Shown piece after piece: positions 1 to 8,936 of a stretch of 64,000 nt of DNA. The position numbers were made by a program, and so were the translations under genes. The notes below the pieces were generated by a model that was not told the DNA's origin, did not search any database, and was given only the letters and a program-made list of their open reading frames with translations. The number at the start of each line of letters is the position of its first letter. The stretch's first letter is position 1. Where the stretch lies: NCBI GenBank assembly GCA_023437305.1, contig JAEZGN010000016.1, forward strand, positions 62,001 to 126,000, read 5' to 3'. Source of the stretch: Bacteroidota bacterium (GTDB lineage Bacteria; Bacteroidota; Bacteroidia; Bacteroidales; Dysgonomonadaceae).

Positions 1-1098
1 GTAAACAATACAACACAAAATTTGGCTAATGGAGAGAAAAATAAGGATAGCGGCATACATAATCAATTATTAAATGCCGGTGTAAATCTAAATTGGACTG
101 TTTTTGATGGGTTCAATATTCAAACGAATCACCAACGCCTAAAGGAGTTGCAAAAGATGGGCGAATTGAATACCCGCCTAACAATAGAAAATTTTGTATC
201 GAGCCTAGCTTCAGAGTATTACAATTACATCCAGCAAAACATTCGACTAAAAAACTTGAAATCAGCAGTTAAGCTATCTAAAGAAAGATTACGTATAGTT
301 GAAGCCAGGTATGAAATCGGAGCCGGCTCTCGGCTCGATCTTCAACAAGCAAAAGTAGACTTCAATAGCGACAGTTCGCGATTAATTAAGCAGTATGAAA
401 TTCTATACGCATCTCGTATATCTCTTAACCAAATGATGGCTGCGGATAATATCGAGCAACTAATTGTTACTACCGACTCTATTATTGAATTCAATCAGTT
501 TATAAATAAAGAAGATATTTGGCAAAAGACTCTATCTTCAAATACATTCCTCTTGTTATCAAATAAAAATAAGAACCTTAGTTTGCTTGATTTAAAAACA
601 GCCCAAAGCGAAAATTATCCATATTTAAAACTCAATGCGGGATATGGTTACACAAAAAACATTTACAACACAGGAACTATAAATAATCAAAATAATCTGG
701 GACTAACCTATGGAGTAACTCTAGGATTCAATCTGTTTGATGGCTTCAATAGAAAAAGAAAACAAAAAAATGCCCGTATAGAAGTTGAAAATAAAGAACT
801 CCAATACGAGCAAACTATACTCTCTCTAAAAGCCGATTTTTCGAATATGTGGATGGCTTATAGAAATAATATAGATCTGACAAATCTTGAAAAAGAAAAT
901 GTACAGACAGCAAAAGAAAACCATGAAATAGCCATCGAACGCTACAAACTTGGAGACCTGTCAGGTATAGAATTACGAGAGGCACAAAACAGTCTATTAG
1001 AAGCCGAAGAAAGACTTATTCAGGCTGAATATAATACAAAATTATGTGAAATATCCCTTATGCAAATTAGTGGGCAAGTAATTTCATATTCGGAGTAA
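1..1098 (+). CDS. TolC-family outer membrane efflux protein, 5' truncated by window edge
   Basis: The frame is open from base 1, so the gene starts outside the window and 365 residues are visible. The family forms the trimeric outer-membrane exit duct of type I secretion and RND/MFP efflux systems. Two related halves can be seen: FDGFN recurs at about visible residues 35-39 and 246-250, each followed by a long charged helix, which matches the internal duplication of TolC. The C-terminus has the helical GIELREAQ/LLEAEERL pattern of OEP domains. TolC homologues are usually 430-480 residues, so roughly 70-110 N-terminal residues with the signal peptide are missing. It converges on the polysaccharide operon. 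Its substrate cannot be told, because the partner pump genes lie outside the window. Confidence 0.9.
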   Translation, partial: VNNTTQNLANGEKNKDSGIHNQLLNAGVNLNWTVFDGFNIQTNHQRLKELQKMGELNTRLTIENFVSSLASEYYNYIQQNIRLKNLKSAVKLSKERLRIVEARYEIGAGSRLDLQQAKVDFNSDSSRLIKQYEILYASRISLNQMMAADNIEQLIVTTDSIIEFNQFINKEDIWQKTLSSNTFLLLSNKNKNLSLLDLKTAQSENYPYLKLNAGYGYTKNIYNTGTINNQNNLGLTYGVTLGFNLFDGFNRKRKQKNARIEVENKELQYEQTILSLKADFSNMWMAYRNNIDLTNLEKENVQTAKENHEIAIERYKLGDLSGIELREAQNSLLEAEERLIQAEYNTKLCEISLMQISGQVISYSE

Positions 1099-1143
1099 AT
1101 AAAATGAGCATCTGTCGTATTCTGTTGTCTGTTTTGTAAAAAT

Positions 1144-1160
1144 AAATACAGGTATTTCTT
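1144..1160 (+). terminator. weak hairpin between convergent genes
   Basis: AAATAC (1144-1149) and GTATTT (1152-1157) form a short AT-rich stem followed by CTTTTAT, in the 62-bp gap between the tolC-type gene and the end of the minus-strand polysaccharide operon. The stem is short, so this is only a possible terminator. Confidence 0.25.
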
Positions 1161-3116
1161 TTATACCCAAATTTGAGAATTGCCAGTGGTATCTATATTA
1201 TTTTGATCAAGTTGTTCAAATTCTGAATTATTGCTAATAAACTCAGGAACGAGAGCTTTCATATGACGTACAAGTTTGTATTTTTCGTTCCTCTGAGCAA
1301 TCAAAATTAACTGCTCTATTTGAGGTAAGATATCCTGAAAATGGTATTCTCTTACTTTGGCCATCATAATCTTTTTGTGAGAAGTCTGTTCTGTTATTTC
1401 AGAGTCATTCAATAACTCCTCATACAGCTTCTCTCCGGGCCTTAATCCTGAAAATTGAATTTCGATATCTCTTTCCGGAACTAAACCGGCCAACTCTATC
1501 ATTTTTTTTGCTAAATCATAGATCCTCACAGGTTGCCCCATATCAAAGACATAAATATAACCAGATTTACCGATGACAGAAGCTTCCATAACGAGACGAC
1601 ATGCCTCTGGAATTGTCATAAAATAACGGGTTATTTCAGGGTCAGTTACCGTTATCGGCCCTCCTTTTTCTATTTGCTTCCTAAATAACGGAATAACAGA
1701 ACCATTACTACCTAATACGTTACCAAAGCGAGTAGTTACAAACTTAGTGTGAGATTTATTTTTCTTCATATCGGTTGCACAAGACTGAACATATATCTCT
1801 GCAATACGTTTAGTAGCCCCCATAATATTGGTAGGGTTTACAGCCTTATCTGTTGAGACCATAATAAACATCTCAACATCATATTTAATAGCCAAATCAA
1901 CTAATATCTTTGTACCTAATACGTTGGTAATTACAGCTTCACAGGGATATCTTTCCATCATTGGTACATGCTTATAAGCAGCCGCATGGTAAACGATATT
2001 AGGTTTATATTTATCGAACACAAAGTTGATAATTGTATGGTTACGGACATCTCCGATAATGGTAGTAAAGTTCAAGCAGGGATACAGTTTCTTTAATTCA
2101 ATATCCAAATCATTCAATGGCGTTTCAGCCTGATCGAGACAAATAATAGAAGCTGGAGAAAATCGAGCTAATTGCTTGACTATTTCACTTCCGATTGAAC
2201 CTGCAGCACCTGTCACCAAAATATTTTTCCCTTGAACATTTTCAGCTATTACATTCAAGCTGATATTTATTTCGGGACGACCAAGCAAATCTTCAATCTG
2301 AACGGGACGAATACTCCGACTAATATCTGACAGTTGGGATAAACTATTTATATTGATTTGTTTACTTATATAGATGCGAATATTTAAGCTTAATATTTTT
2401 TCAACATAATTAGCATCAGTCTTTAATTCATCTTCTTTGGTAAACAATACATCTTTTATCTTGTATTTTAAAAAATCTTCAGGCTTCTGAATAGTAAGAA
2501 CCGGTACTGTTGTCAGTTTCTTTAACTTTGAGTCAGGCTCAGTTGTAAGAAAACCGATAATCCTGAACCTATTGTTTCCGGTACTCAACAGCTGTGCAAG
2601 GACAATGTTATCTTCATTTAATCCCCACACAAATACAGGTATAGAAGGGTTGTTACCAAACCGTCGGGTTAATGTCTGATAAGTATAAACGACAATTATG
2701 CGAAACCCGTACAAACCAACCAATGAAGCTAAAAAAAGCGTACTACAATATGCAACAGCAACGCTTCCGGATGGACCTATAACTTTATATAAAGTAAGGA
2801 ATATAAGTAAATCAGCAAATAACAAGGATGTAAATATCTTTTGAAATTCATGAATTGTAGAATAACGAACAATTCCTTTATATGTTTTGAATATTCTAAA
2901 ACATACTGCATTAAACAATAAGGTTATAGCCAGATATTCAAAGAATACCGCATGATATACGATATGAATATTTTTGTATATCTGAAGTGTTAGAATATAT
3001 GATATGATAGTTGCAAAAGTGACTATTGCCAAATCTATCAACAAGACGAACCGCCTGCTCAGCAGACGATTCTCTAAGAATCTCTTATATATTTTTCGTG
3101 TAGTGTCGTTTATCAT
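1161..3116 (-). CDS. PglF/CapD-like UDP-N-acetylglucosamine 4,6-dehydratase (membrane-bound)
   Basis: 651 residues, the usual size of the long WbpM/PglF/FlaA1 group. Four hydrophobic helices occupy about residues 24-140. A Rossmann-like CoA-binding-type region follows, then the extended-SDR domain with the NAD motif GAAGSIGSE near residue 305. Near residues 417-432 the STDKAVNPTNIMGATKR region (first part STDKAV, then MGATK) shows the methionine that replaces the usual catalytic tyrosine in this group. Family members convert UDP-GlcNAc to UDP-4-keto-6-deoxy-GlcNAc at the inner membrane, the first step to bacillosamine, QuiNAc or FucNAc. It is the last gene of the operon, 18 bp after a PglE-like aminotransferase. 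With PglD- and PglC-like genes next to it, the bacillosamine route is most likely. Confidence 0.92.
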   Translation of the reverse strand: MINDTTRKIYKRFLENRLLSRRFVLLIDLAIVTFATIISYILTLQIYKNIHIVYHAVFFEYLAITLLFNAVCFRIFKTYKGIVRYSTIHEFQKIFTSLLFADLLIFLTLYKVIGPSGSVAVAYCSTLFLASLVGLYGFRIIVVYTYQTLTRRFGNNPSIPVFVWGLNEDNIVLAQLLSTGNNRFRIIGFLTTEPDSKLKKLTTVPVLTIQKPEDFLKYKIKDVLFTKEDELKTDANYVEKILSLNIRIYISKQININSLSQLSDISRSIRPVQIEDLLGRPEINISLNVIAENVQGKNILVTGAAGSIGSEIVKQLARFSPASIICLDQAETPLNDLDIELKKLYPCLNFTTIIGDVRNHTIINFVFDKYKPNIVYHAAAYKHVPMMERYPCEAVITNVLGTKILVDLAIKYDVEMFIMVSTDKAVNPTNIMGATKRIAEIYVQSCATDMKKNKSHTKFVTTRFGNVLGSNGSVIPLFRKQIEKGGPITVTDPEITRYFMTIPEACRLVMEASVIGKSGYIYVFDMGQPVRIYDLAKKMIELAGLVPERDIEIQFSGLRPGEKLYEELLNDSEITEQTSHKKIMMAKVREYHFQDILPQIEQLILIAQRNEKYKLVRHMKALVPEFISNNSEFEQLDQNNIDTTGNSQIWV

Positions 3117-3134
3117 TTTTATTCTTCTGATTTT

Positions 3135-4277
3135 TTAAAACATACTTTCAATAGCTTTTATCACTCTATCTACATCATCAAAACTTAAACTAGTCCCAGA
3201 AGGAAGACATAACCCATCTCTAAACAATTGTTCAGATGTTCCGTCTCCATAATATGGGCAACCGCTAAAAATTGGTTGCAAATGCATTGGTTTCCATAAA
3301 GGTCTGGATTCTATATTATTTTCGTTCAATATATCATATAGCTCTTCTCTCGTTTTTCCTCCGGTTTTTAAAGGATCGACGAGTATAGATGTCAGCCAAT
3401 AATTAGAAAAATAATCAGATGAAGGTTCTGTTTGGAAACTTATTCCTTCAAGTCTTTGTAATCCTTCACGATAAAGCTCATTATTTGCTCGTCGTTGTTG
3501 GATTCTATCTTCTAAAACAAGCATTTGCCCTCTGCCAATTCCAGCCACAACATTGCTCATTCGGTAATTATATCCAATATGTGAATGTTGATAATGCGGT
3601 GCCGCATCTCTAGCCTGAGTTGCCAAGAATCGTGCTGTCTTTATATACTCCCCATTATGAGCCACCAGTGCACCTCCTCCGGATGTTGTAATTATTTTAT
3701 TCCCATTAAAGGAGAGTACAGCCATTTCGCCAAAAGTTCCACAACGCTGATTTTTATATCTCGAGCCTAGTGCTTCCGCAGCATCTTCAATAATTGGTAT
3801 TTCATATTTTATGGAAATGTTTTGTATCTCTTCTATCTTTGCGGGCATACCATAAAGATGCACGGGTATAATCGCTTTAGGTTTTTTGCCTTTAGATATT
3901 CGATCTTTTATAGCTCTTTCTAAATGTTCAGGAGACATATTCCACGTATCTTTCTCACTGTCAATAAAGATAGGAGTTGCACCTTGATAGACTATAGGAT
4001 TGGCCGATGCCGAAAAAGTAAAGCTTTGACAAAGCACTTCATCACCTTGTTTTACACCTAAAATAATCAAAGCTAAATGTAAAGAAGCTGTTCCTGCACT
4101 TAAAGCAGCAACATATACATTACTCCGAAGGAATGCGGCTAATTCTGCCTCAAAAGCATCCACATTTGGACCCATAGGTACTACCCAATTGGTATCAAAA
4201 GCTTCTTGAACAAACTGTTGTTCGTGCCCTCCCATGTGTGCTAAAGAGAGCCAGATACGTTTATTAGTATTCATCAT
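3135..4277 (-). CDS. PglE-like DegT/DnrJ/EryC1 aminotransferase
   Basis: 380 residues, a fold-type I PLP sugar aminotransferase. It shows the IIEDAAEALGS motif near residue 165, whose Asp contacts the PLP ring nitrogen, and SFNGNKIITTSGGG near residue 193 with the Schiff-base lysine. These enzymes transfer an amino group from glutamate to the C4 keto group of a nucleotide sugar. Placed between a 4,6-dehydratase and an N-acetyltransferase, it most probably makes UDP-4-amino-4,6-dideoxy-GlcNAc. It starts 1 bp after the stop of the PglD-like gene, so the two are probably translated together. A different 4-keto sugar substrate cannot be excluded. Confidence 0.92.
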   Translation of the reverse strand: MMNTNKRIWLSLAHMGGHEQQFVQEAFDTNWVVPMGPNVDAFEAELAAFLRSNVYVAALSAGTASLHLALIILGVKQGDEVLCQSFTFSASANPIVYQGATPIFIDSEKDTWNMSPEHLERAIKDRISKGKKPKAIIPVHLYGMPAKIEEIQNISIKYEIPIIEDAAEALGSRYKNQRCGTFGEMAVLSFNGNKIITTSGGGALVAHNGEYIKTARFLATQARDAAPHYQHSHIGYNYRMSNVVAGIGRGQMLVLEDRIQQRRANNELYREGLQRLEGISFQTEPSSDYFSNYWLTSILVDPLKTGGKTREELYDILNENNIESRPLWKPMHLQPIFSGCPYYGDGTSEQLFRDGLCLPSGTSLSFDDVDRVIKAIESMF

Positions 4278-4278
4278 C

Positions 4279-4869
4279 TTATAAAAGTTTTATTACTTTG
4301 CAAGGAACACCGATAGCTACTACATTATCCGGAATATCTCGAATAACTACTGATCCTGCTCCAATTTTGCACCATTTTCCAATTTTAACTCCTTGTATAA
4401 TTGTAGAGCCTGCTCCAATCAAAGTTCCTTCCCCTACTTCAACTTCCCCACATAGATTTGAACCTGGTGCTATGTGTACAAAGTCATGAATAATACAGTC
4501 ATGATCTATAGTTGCTGCAGTATTTATAATAACATGTTTACCTATATGAGCTGAAGATTGTATTATTGAGCCTTGCATTACAACAGTACCTTCTTCTATT
4601 AATGCAGTTTCAGCGATTATAGCTTTTTTCGATAGAGCTCTTTCATATATAATAGTAGAAAAAGAGGAAACAATTTTTTTACGAATCATGTTATTTCCGA
4701 TACTAACAATAAGTGGAGATTTGCTCTCTCTTGAGACAGGAATCCCCATAAAGTCTTTTATGGTTATATCATCATCAAATATTTTTTCAACAACAACATT
4801 GTTTGACTGAAGAATATCTAATATTACTTTAGCATGTCCTCCCGCACCATATAAATACACTTTCTTCAT
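4279..4869 (-). CDS. PglD-like sialic acid O/N-acetyltransferase family protein
   Basis: 196 residues from the ATG at 4869 (MKKVYLYG). A longer reading from 4887 would begin with TTG and overlap the previous gene by 17 bp, so I prefer the ATG, which follows the upstream stop by one base. An N-terminal nucleotide-sugar-binding fold has GAGGHAKV at residues 8-15, and a left-handed beta-helix of hexapeptide repeats covers about 90-190. The DHDC motif places the expected catalytic-base histidine at residue 123, flanked by Asp, as in PglD. PglD acetylates the C4 amino group of UDP-4-amino-4,6-dideoxy-GlcNAc with acetyl-CoA, giving UDP-diNAcBac. It sits between PglC- and PglE-like genes. Confidence 0.9.
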   Translation of the reverse strand: MKKVYLYGAGGHAKVILDILQSNNVVVEKIFDDDITIKDFMGIPVSRESKSPLIVSIGNNMIRKKIVSSFSTIIYERALSKKAIIAETALIEEGTVVMQGSIIQSSAHIGKHVIINTAATIDHDCIIHDFVHIAPGSNLCGEVEVGEGTLIGAGSTIIQGVKIGKWCKIGAGSVVIRDIPDNVVAIGVPCKVIKLL

Positions 4870-4870
4870 C

Positions 4871-5476
4871 TTATTTGTTCCCTTCAAATTTTTCCATTGT
4901 TATGCTTGTGTCTGAGCTTATACCTTCTGATTTAAAGACTTTTAATATCGTCAGAAGTAGTATCCTTATATCCAAAGATATAGATATATTATCTACATAC
5001 CATACATCTAATTCAAATTTATCTTTCCACGAAATAGCATTTCGACCATTAATTTGTGCCCAGCCTGTTATTCCGGGACGAACCTCATGTCTTCGAATCT
5101 GCTCTTCATTATATAAAGGAAGATATTCGAGAAGTAGAGGACGAGGACCAACTAAACTCATATCTCCTTTTATTACATTTATTAATTGAGGAATTTCATC
5201 CAATGAAGTTTTTCTAATAAATCTGCCAAGAGACGTTAATCTGTCTTTATCTGACAGTAAATCTCCTTGAGCATCTTTTTTATCATTCATTGTTCTAAAC
5301 TTAACAACTTCAAATATCTTATTGTTCTTCCCGGGGCGTTGTTGAAAGAAAAAAGGTTTACCATTATTTGCTATTGTCAGAAATAGTGTAACAAATAAAA
5401 ATACTGGCAATAGAATTATGAAGCCTATTAGTGAACATACAAAATCTAAAATGCGTTTAAAAAAGTTGCGATACAT
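4871..5476 (-). CDS. PglC-like phosphoglycosyl transferase (initiating sugar-phosphate transferase)
   Basis: 201 residues, close to the 200 of Campylobacter PglC. One N-terminal re-entrant membrane helix spans about residues 9-36, followed by QQRPG (45-49), KFRTM (59-63) and the catalytic Asp-Glu pair in KTSLDEIPQL at D93-E94, the same numbering as in PglC. DMSLVGPRP closes the core. These monotopic enzymes transfer phospho-sugar from a UDP-sugar to undecaprenyl phosphate and start a repeat unit. Its neighbours point to UDP-diNAcBac as donor. Its ATG overlaps the previous stop as TAATG, so translation is probably coupled to the upstream GT4. Confidence 0.93.
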   Translation of the reverse strand: MYRNFFKRILDFVCSLIGFIILLPVFLFVTLFLTIANNGKPFFFQQRPGKNNKIFEVVKFRTMNDKKDAQGDLLSDKDRLTSLGRFIRKTSLDEIPQLINVIKGDMSLVGPRPLLLEYLPLYNEEQIRRHEVRPGITGWAQINGRNAISWKDKFELDVWYVDNISISLDIRILLLTILKVFKSEGISSDTSITMEKFEGNK

Positions 5477-6621
5477 TACTCTAAGGATTTATATTCTGAT
5501 AATAAAGTTTTCCAAATAAATTCCTGTTCATATCGAGATACAATCATTTTACGTGAATTAGACCTATGTTTAGCTAGTAATGTATTATTATTTAAATACA
5601 ATTCCATCATACGCTGCAATTCAAGTGAGTTTTTAGGAGGAATAATAACTCCATTTGTATCATTGATTATAATCTCATTACACCCATTTATATCAGTAAC
5701 GATAGACGCTAACCCCATCGCTCCGGCTTGCATAACGACATTCGGAAATCCTTCTCTATAACTGGGAAATACTAGTACATCAGAAATAGCAAAATATGGT
5801 CTTACATCAGCCTGGTAACCAACCTCTATAATATTCGAGTTTTTAGAAATTATCTCCAGAGTTTCTTTCTTCAATGGATCGAGTTCGGGCTCTTTGTTAC
5901 CTACAAGTAAGAGCTTCACTTTTCTATTATCATGAGATACATTATCAAAAGCACTAATCAATTCATTTATACCTTTATCGGTAACTAAGCGCCCAACAAA
6001 AATAAATACGAAGTCATCACTATCAATATTCAAAGACTCTTTTAAATCGGCTCTTTCCAGAGTAGAAATATTAATGGGATCAAAATAGGATGTATTTATT
6101 CCGTTCGAACTACCATTTCCTATTATTCTTATTTTTTTCTCAGGACACAACTTCTCTTTTATTATAATGTCTCTTAAACCTTTGGAATTAGGATATATTA
6201 TTGTGGAACATTTATATGTCATTTTTTCTACAAGATTCAGTACTTTTCGCTTCAGCCCCCTCGTCTCCATGAGAGGTAAACCCGCTACAGTATGTAGTCT
6301 ATTAGGCACTTTTGCCAACAATGCCGCCACCATGCCAACCATACCAGCTTTTGGCGTATGGGTATGCACAAATAAAGGTTTCTCTCTCTTGAGAAAATAA
6401 TAAAGTTTACATATCGCTTTTACATCTTGAATAGGTGTAATCTTTCTTGTCATTTCAACACAGTAGGTCTCAACACCATCTTTTTCTCCAATCTTCTTCA
6501 GTAAAGATTCATTTGAAGAAACAGCGATGACTTTATAGTAATCTTTCATAAAAGCCATCTGCTTATCTAATAGCTTATCCAAAGATATTGGAACTGTGGT
6601 TATGCGAATGAGCTTATTCAT
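5476..6621 (-). CDS. glycosyltransferase family 4
   Basis: 381 residues with two Rossmann-like domains. The N-terminal acceptor domain carries VHTHTPKAGMVG near residues 85-96. The C-terminal donor domain has FVGRLVTDKGI near residue 205 and YREGFPNVVMQAG near residue 288. In that last motif the second glutamate of the family's E-x7-E pair is glutamine. By position, directly before the PglC-like gene, it could add the second sugar, as PglA does in Campylobacter, but the sequence does not fix donor or linkage. Its start overlaps the stop of the following GT4 by 8 bp. Confidence 0.88.
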   Translation of the reverse strand: MNKLIRITTVPISLDKLLDKQMAFMKDYYKVIAVSSNESLLKKIGEKDGVETYCVEMTRKITPIQDVKAICKLYYFLKREKPLFVHTHTPKAGMVGMVAALLAKVPNRLHTVAGLPLMETRGLKRKVLNLVEKMTYKCSTIIYPNSKGLRDIIIKEKLCPEKKIRIIGNGSSNGINTSYFDPINISTLERADLKESLNIDSDDFVFIFVGRLVTDKGINELISAFDNVSHDNRKVKLLLVGNKEPELDPLKKETLEIISKNSNIIEVGYQADVRPYFAISDVLVFPSYREGFPNVVMQAGAMGLASIVTDINGCNEIIINDTNGVIIPPKNSLELQRMMELYLNNNTLLAKHRSNSRKMIVSRYEQEFIWKTLLSEYKSLE

Positions 6622-7720
6622 TATTTAATATTTCCTTATAAATCTTGGTATAGGAATTCACCATCTTATCTAGACCGAAATCTAAAGATCGATCATAACA
6701 TTTTTCAGATATCTGTTCATAATATGAATTATCAGAAAGCAAATTTTCTATTTTATTTCTTAAATCATCATCATTCCCTTTTTTGAATAAAATTCCAGCA
6801 TCTTTTACAATATCTCTTAAACCCTCAACATCTGAGGCTAGTGTAGGCTTACCTGCAGCCATATACTCGACAGCTACGAGGCCAAACCCCTCCCAATTAG
6901 AAGACAAAACACAAATATCAGCCATCTTTACCAATTCCGGAATATCCTCTCTAATCCCAAGAAATAAAACTCTATCTTCAACACCCAACTCTTTAGTAAA
7001 AGAAACTAAACTACTCTTTAACGGACCATCCCCTATTAGTATTAAATAGTTTGAGATATCCGACATTTTTGCAAAAGCTCGAATAAGTGTATAATGATCT
7101 TTTTGTATCGAAAGACGGGCTGTCATTAAAATTATTTTTGTATCAACAGGTATTTGTAGAAGCTCTCTACTAAATGGTACAGCCTTAGCGTATTTAGATA
7201 AATTTATACCATTTTCTATAACTCGTACCCTATGTTCGTTTTTATATCCAATCCATTCTAAAAGATTCTTCTTCGTATATTTGCTTATAGCTATAATTTT
7301 ATCAAATCGATTATATATAAACTTCTCAAATGGACGCAATAGAGGCTTTTCTCTTCTTTTATTATGTGTACTATGCTCTGTATATACAAACTTACACGAA
7401 GTATTTGAAAAGTATTTGATTAATGCAACCCAGTATAGAGCTGGAAATAAATGAGTGTGAATAATATCATACTTTTTCAGAAAAGGGATTATTTTAAAAA
7501 TAAGAAATGGATTATATACGGAACCTTTTCCTAAAGAATATACGTGACAATTATTCATCTTTTTTAGAGTATTAAGAAAAATGCTATCACAACCATTTAG
7601 TAATAACACATCAACCTCTAATCCTAGTTCTATATAGAACGGAATAGAGTCTAGTAAAAGTTTTTCTGCGCCACCTGGAAGAAAACTAGGTATGATATGG
7701 AGAACTTTCATATATTTCAT
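6614..7720 (-). CDS. glycosyltransferase family 4
   Basis: 368 residues. SFLPGGAEKLLLD lies at the N-terminus (acceptor-side glycine loop), IHTHLFPALYW near residue 90, and the donor-site motif SSNWEGFGLVAVEYMAAG near residue 273 has a complete E-x7-E pair. It is a retaining GT-B enzyme, probably acting on the undecaprenyl-linked repeat unit at the cytoplasmic face. The ATG at 7720 overlaps the end of wzy by 35 bp. A second ATG three codons later (7711) would also give a good start, so the exact start is open. Confidence 0.88.
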   Translation of the reverse strand: MKYMKVLHIIPSFLPGGAEKLLLDSIPFYIELGLEVDVLLLNGCDSIFLNTLKKMNNCHVYSLGKGSVYNPFLIFKIIPFLKKYDIIHTHLFPALYWVALIKYFSNTSCKFVYTEHSTHNKRREKPLLRPFEKFIYNRFDKIIAISKYTKKNLLEWIGYKNEHRVRVIENGINLSKYAKAVPFSRELLQIPVDTKIILMTARLSIQKDHYTLIRAFAKMSDISNYLILIGDGPLKSSLVSFTKELGVEDRVLFLGIREDIPELVKMADICVLSSNWEGFGLVAVEYMAAGKPTLASDVEGLRDIVKDAGILFKKGNDDDLRNKIENLLSDNSYYEQISEKCYDRSLDFGLDKMVNSYTKIYKEILNNE

Positions 7721-8936
7721 TATTTATATAGAGAGAAAAGAATAAAAACATTAGCCAATTTATATCTAAAAGCCCCTTTATATTGCAAATAAAAAGTAAA
7801 ACTACTAATGAATATAGCATATATCTGAGATCAGAATCATTATCTCTGTTAATCATATATCTTAATATAAATATAAATGGTAGAAAAAAACAGATAGTAC
7901 CAATAATACCATAATAATATAATAAACGAGAATATCCCACATCGGTATGCATATAAAAAGAGTTGTCAGGATTCGAAAATCTTCCATCTCCAATTAAAAA
8001 TGTTTTACCATTATCTGGAATAATAAACATTTCTTTTACTCTTTCGGCTGATTTTACTTGAAAACTGTTAGACTCCTCAAATTTAAAAAACAATTCAAAA
8101 CTTTGCCTAATTAAAGCACTATCCTTATAGTTTTCAGAAAATTGATTAACAATATAAAATCCTGTAATTAATATACAAATAGAAATTAATATCCTCGGTA
8201 ATATTTCATATAATTGACTCCTTTTAAACCAATGCCTTAATATTAAAATTAGTGAGAATAAGATACCTAAAAATGCAATTCTTGCTATAAAAATACCTAA
8301 AGCACTTATAGTAAAAAGAATAATCCACCATATTCTTTTATTTTTCGTTTTAAGGATAACGAAAGTACAAGTTACTGATCCTATAATTGAAATAGTACCT
8401 CCTGAAAAATAAGAACCTATGCCAACTCCTATAAATCTAGAACCAAACTCTAAAGTATTTGTCATTGCATATAAAAAATTTTCATCAACAGATTGAAGAC
8501 TTATTACTATAAAAAACAAATTTGGAAAAAGAAACATTAATAGAGCAAATACATTATGAAATAAAATTGAAATAGTTATATATTTACACAGAAGAAGAAG
8601 CGTAGCAGTTTCATGTTTCTTTCTAATTATTTCTATGATAAAAAATGCCCCGAATAGATAAAGGATATTCTGGAACACATTTCCCAAAAAACGTGAATCA
8701 AATTCATTATTTATTAAAGAAGTTGTTAAGATCGGAATAATTGATATAACTAATAACATTAATAGATCATAAATTGGTTTCTTATTAAAGAGGACTCTTA
8801 GACCCATAAATGCTCCAATAAAACCAATAATTACTCTTGTTCTTAATATTTCAGGGATATATATAAAAGATATGTTATATATATATAAGAAAATTAACAA
8901 CAAGACAGCTATAGAAATTTTTCCTTCTTTATTCAT
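7686..8936 (-). CDS. wzy: Wzy-type O-antigen/capsule polymerase
   Basis: 416 residues, almost all hydrophobic, with about ten to eleven predicted membrane helices and one longer soluble loop around residues 275-335 (containing the IPDNGKTFLIGDGRF stretch), the layout of O-antigen ligase/polymerase proteins. Such proteins join lipid-linked repeat units in the periplasm. Sequence identity in this family is low, so the call rests on topology and on position between glycosyltransferases in an operon that also has a flippase and a Wza/Wzc pair. A ligase role is less likely here. Confidence 0.82.
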   Translation of the reverse strand: MNKEGKISIAVLLLIFLYIYNISFIYIPEILRTRVIIGFIGAFMGLRVLFNKKPIYDLLMLLVISIIPILTTSLINNEFDSRFLGNVFQNILYLFGAFFIIEIIRKKHETATLLLLCKYITISILFHNVFALLMFLFPNLFFIVISLQSVDENFLYAMTNTLEFGSRFIGVGIGSYFSGGTISIIGSVTCTFVILKTKNKRIWWIILFTISALGIFIARIAFLGILFSLILILRHWFKRSQLYEILPRILISICILITGFYIVNQFSENYKDSALIRQSFELFFKFEESNSFQVKSAERVKEMFIIPDNGKTFLIGDGRFSNPDNSFYMHTDVGYSRLLYYYGIIGTICFFLPFIFILRYMINRDNDSDLRYMLYSLVVLLFICNIKGLLDINWLMFLFFSLYINNEIYESSPYHT

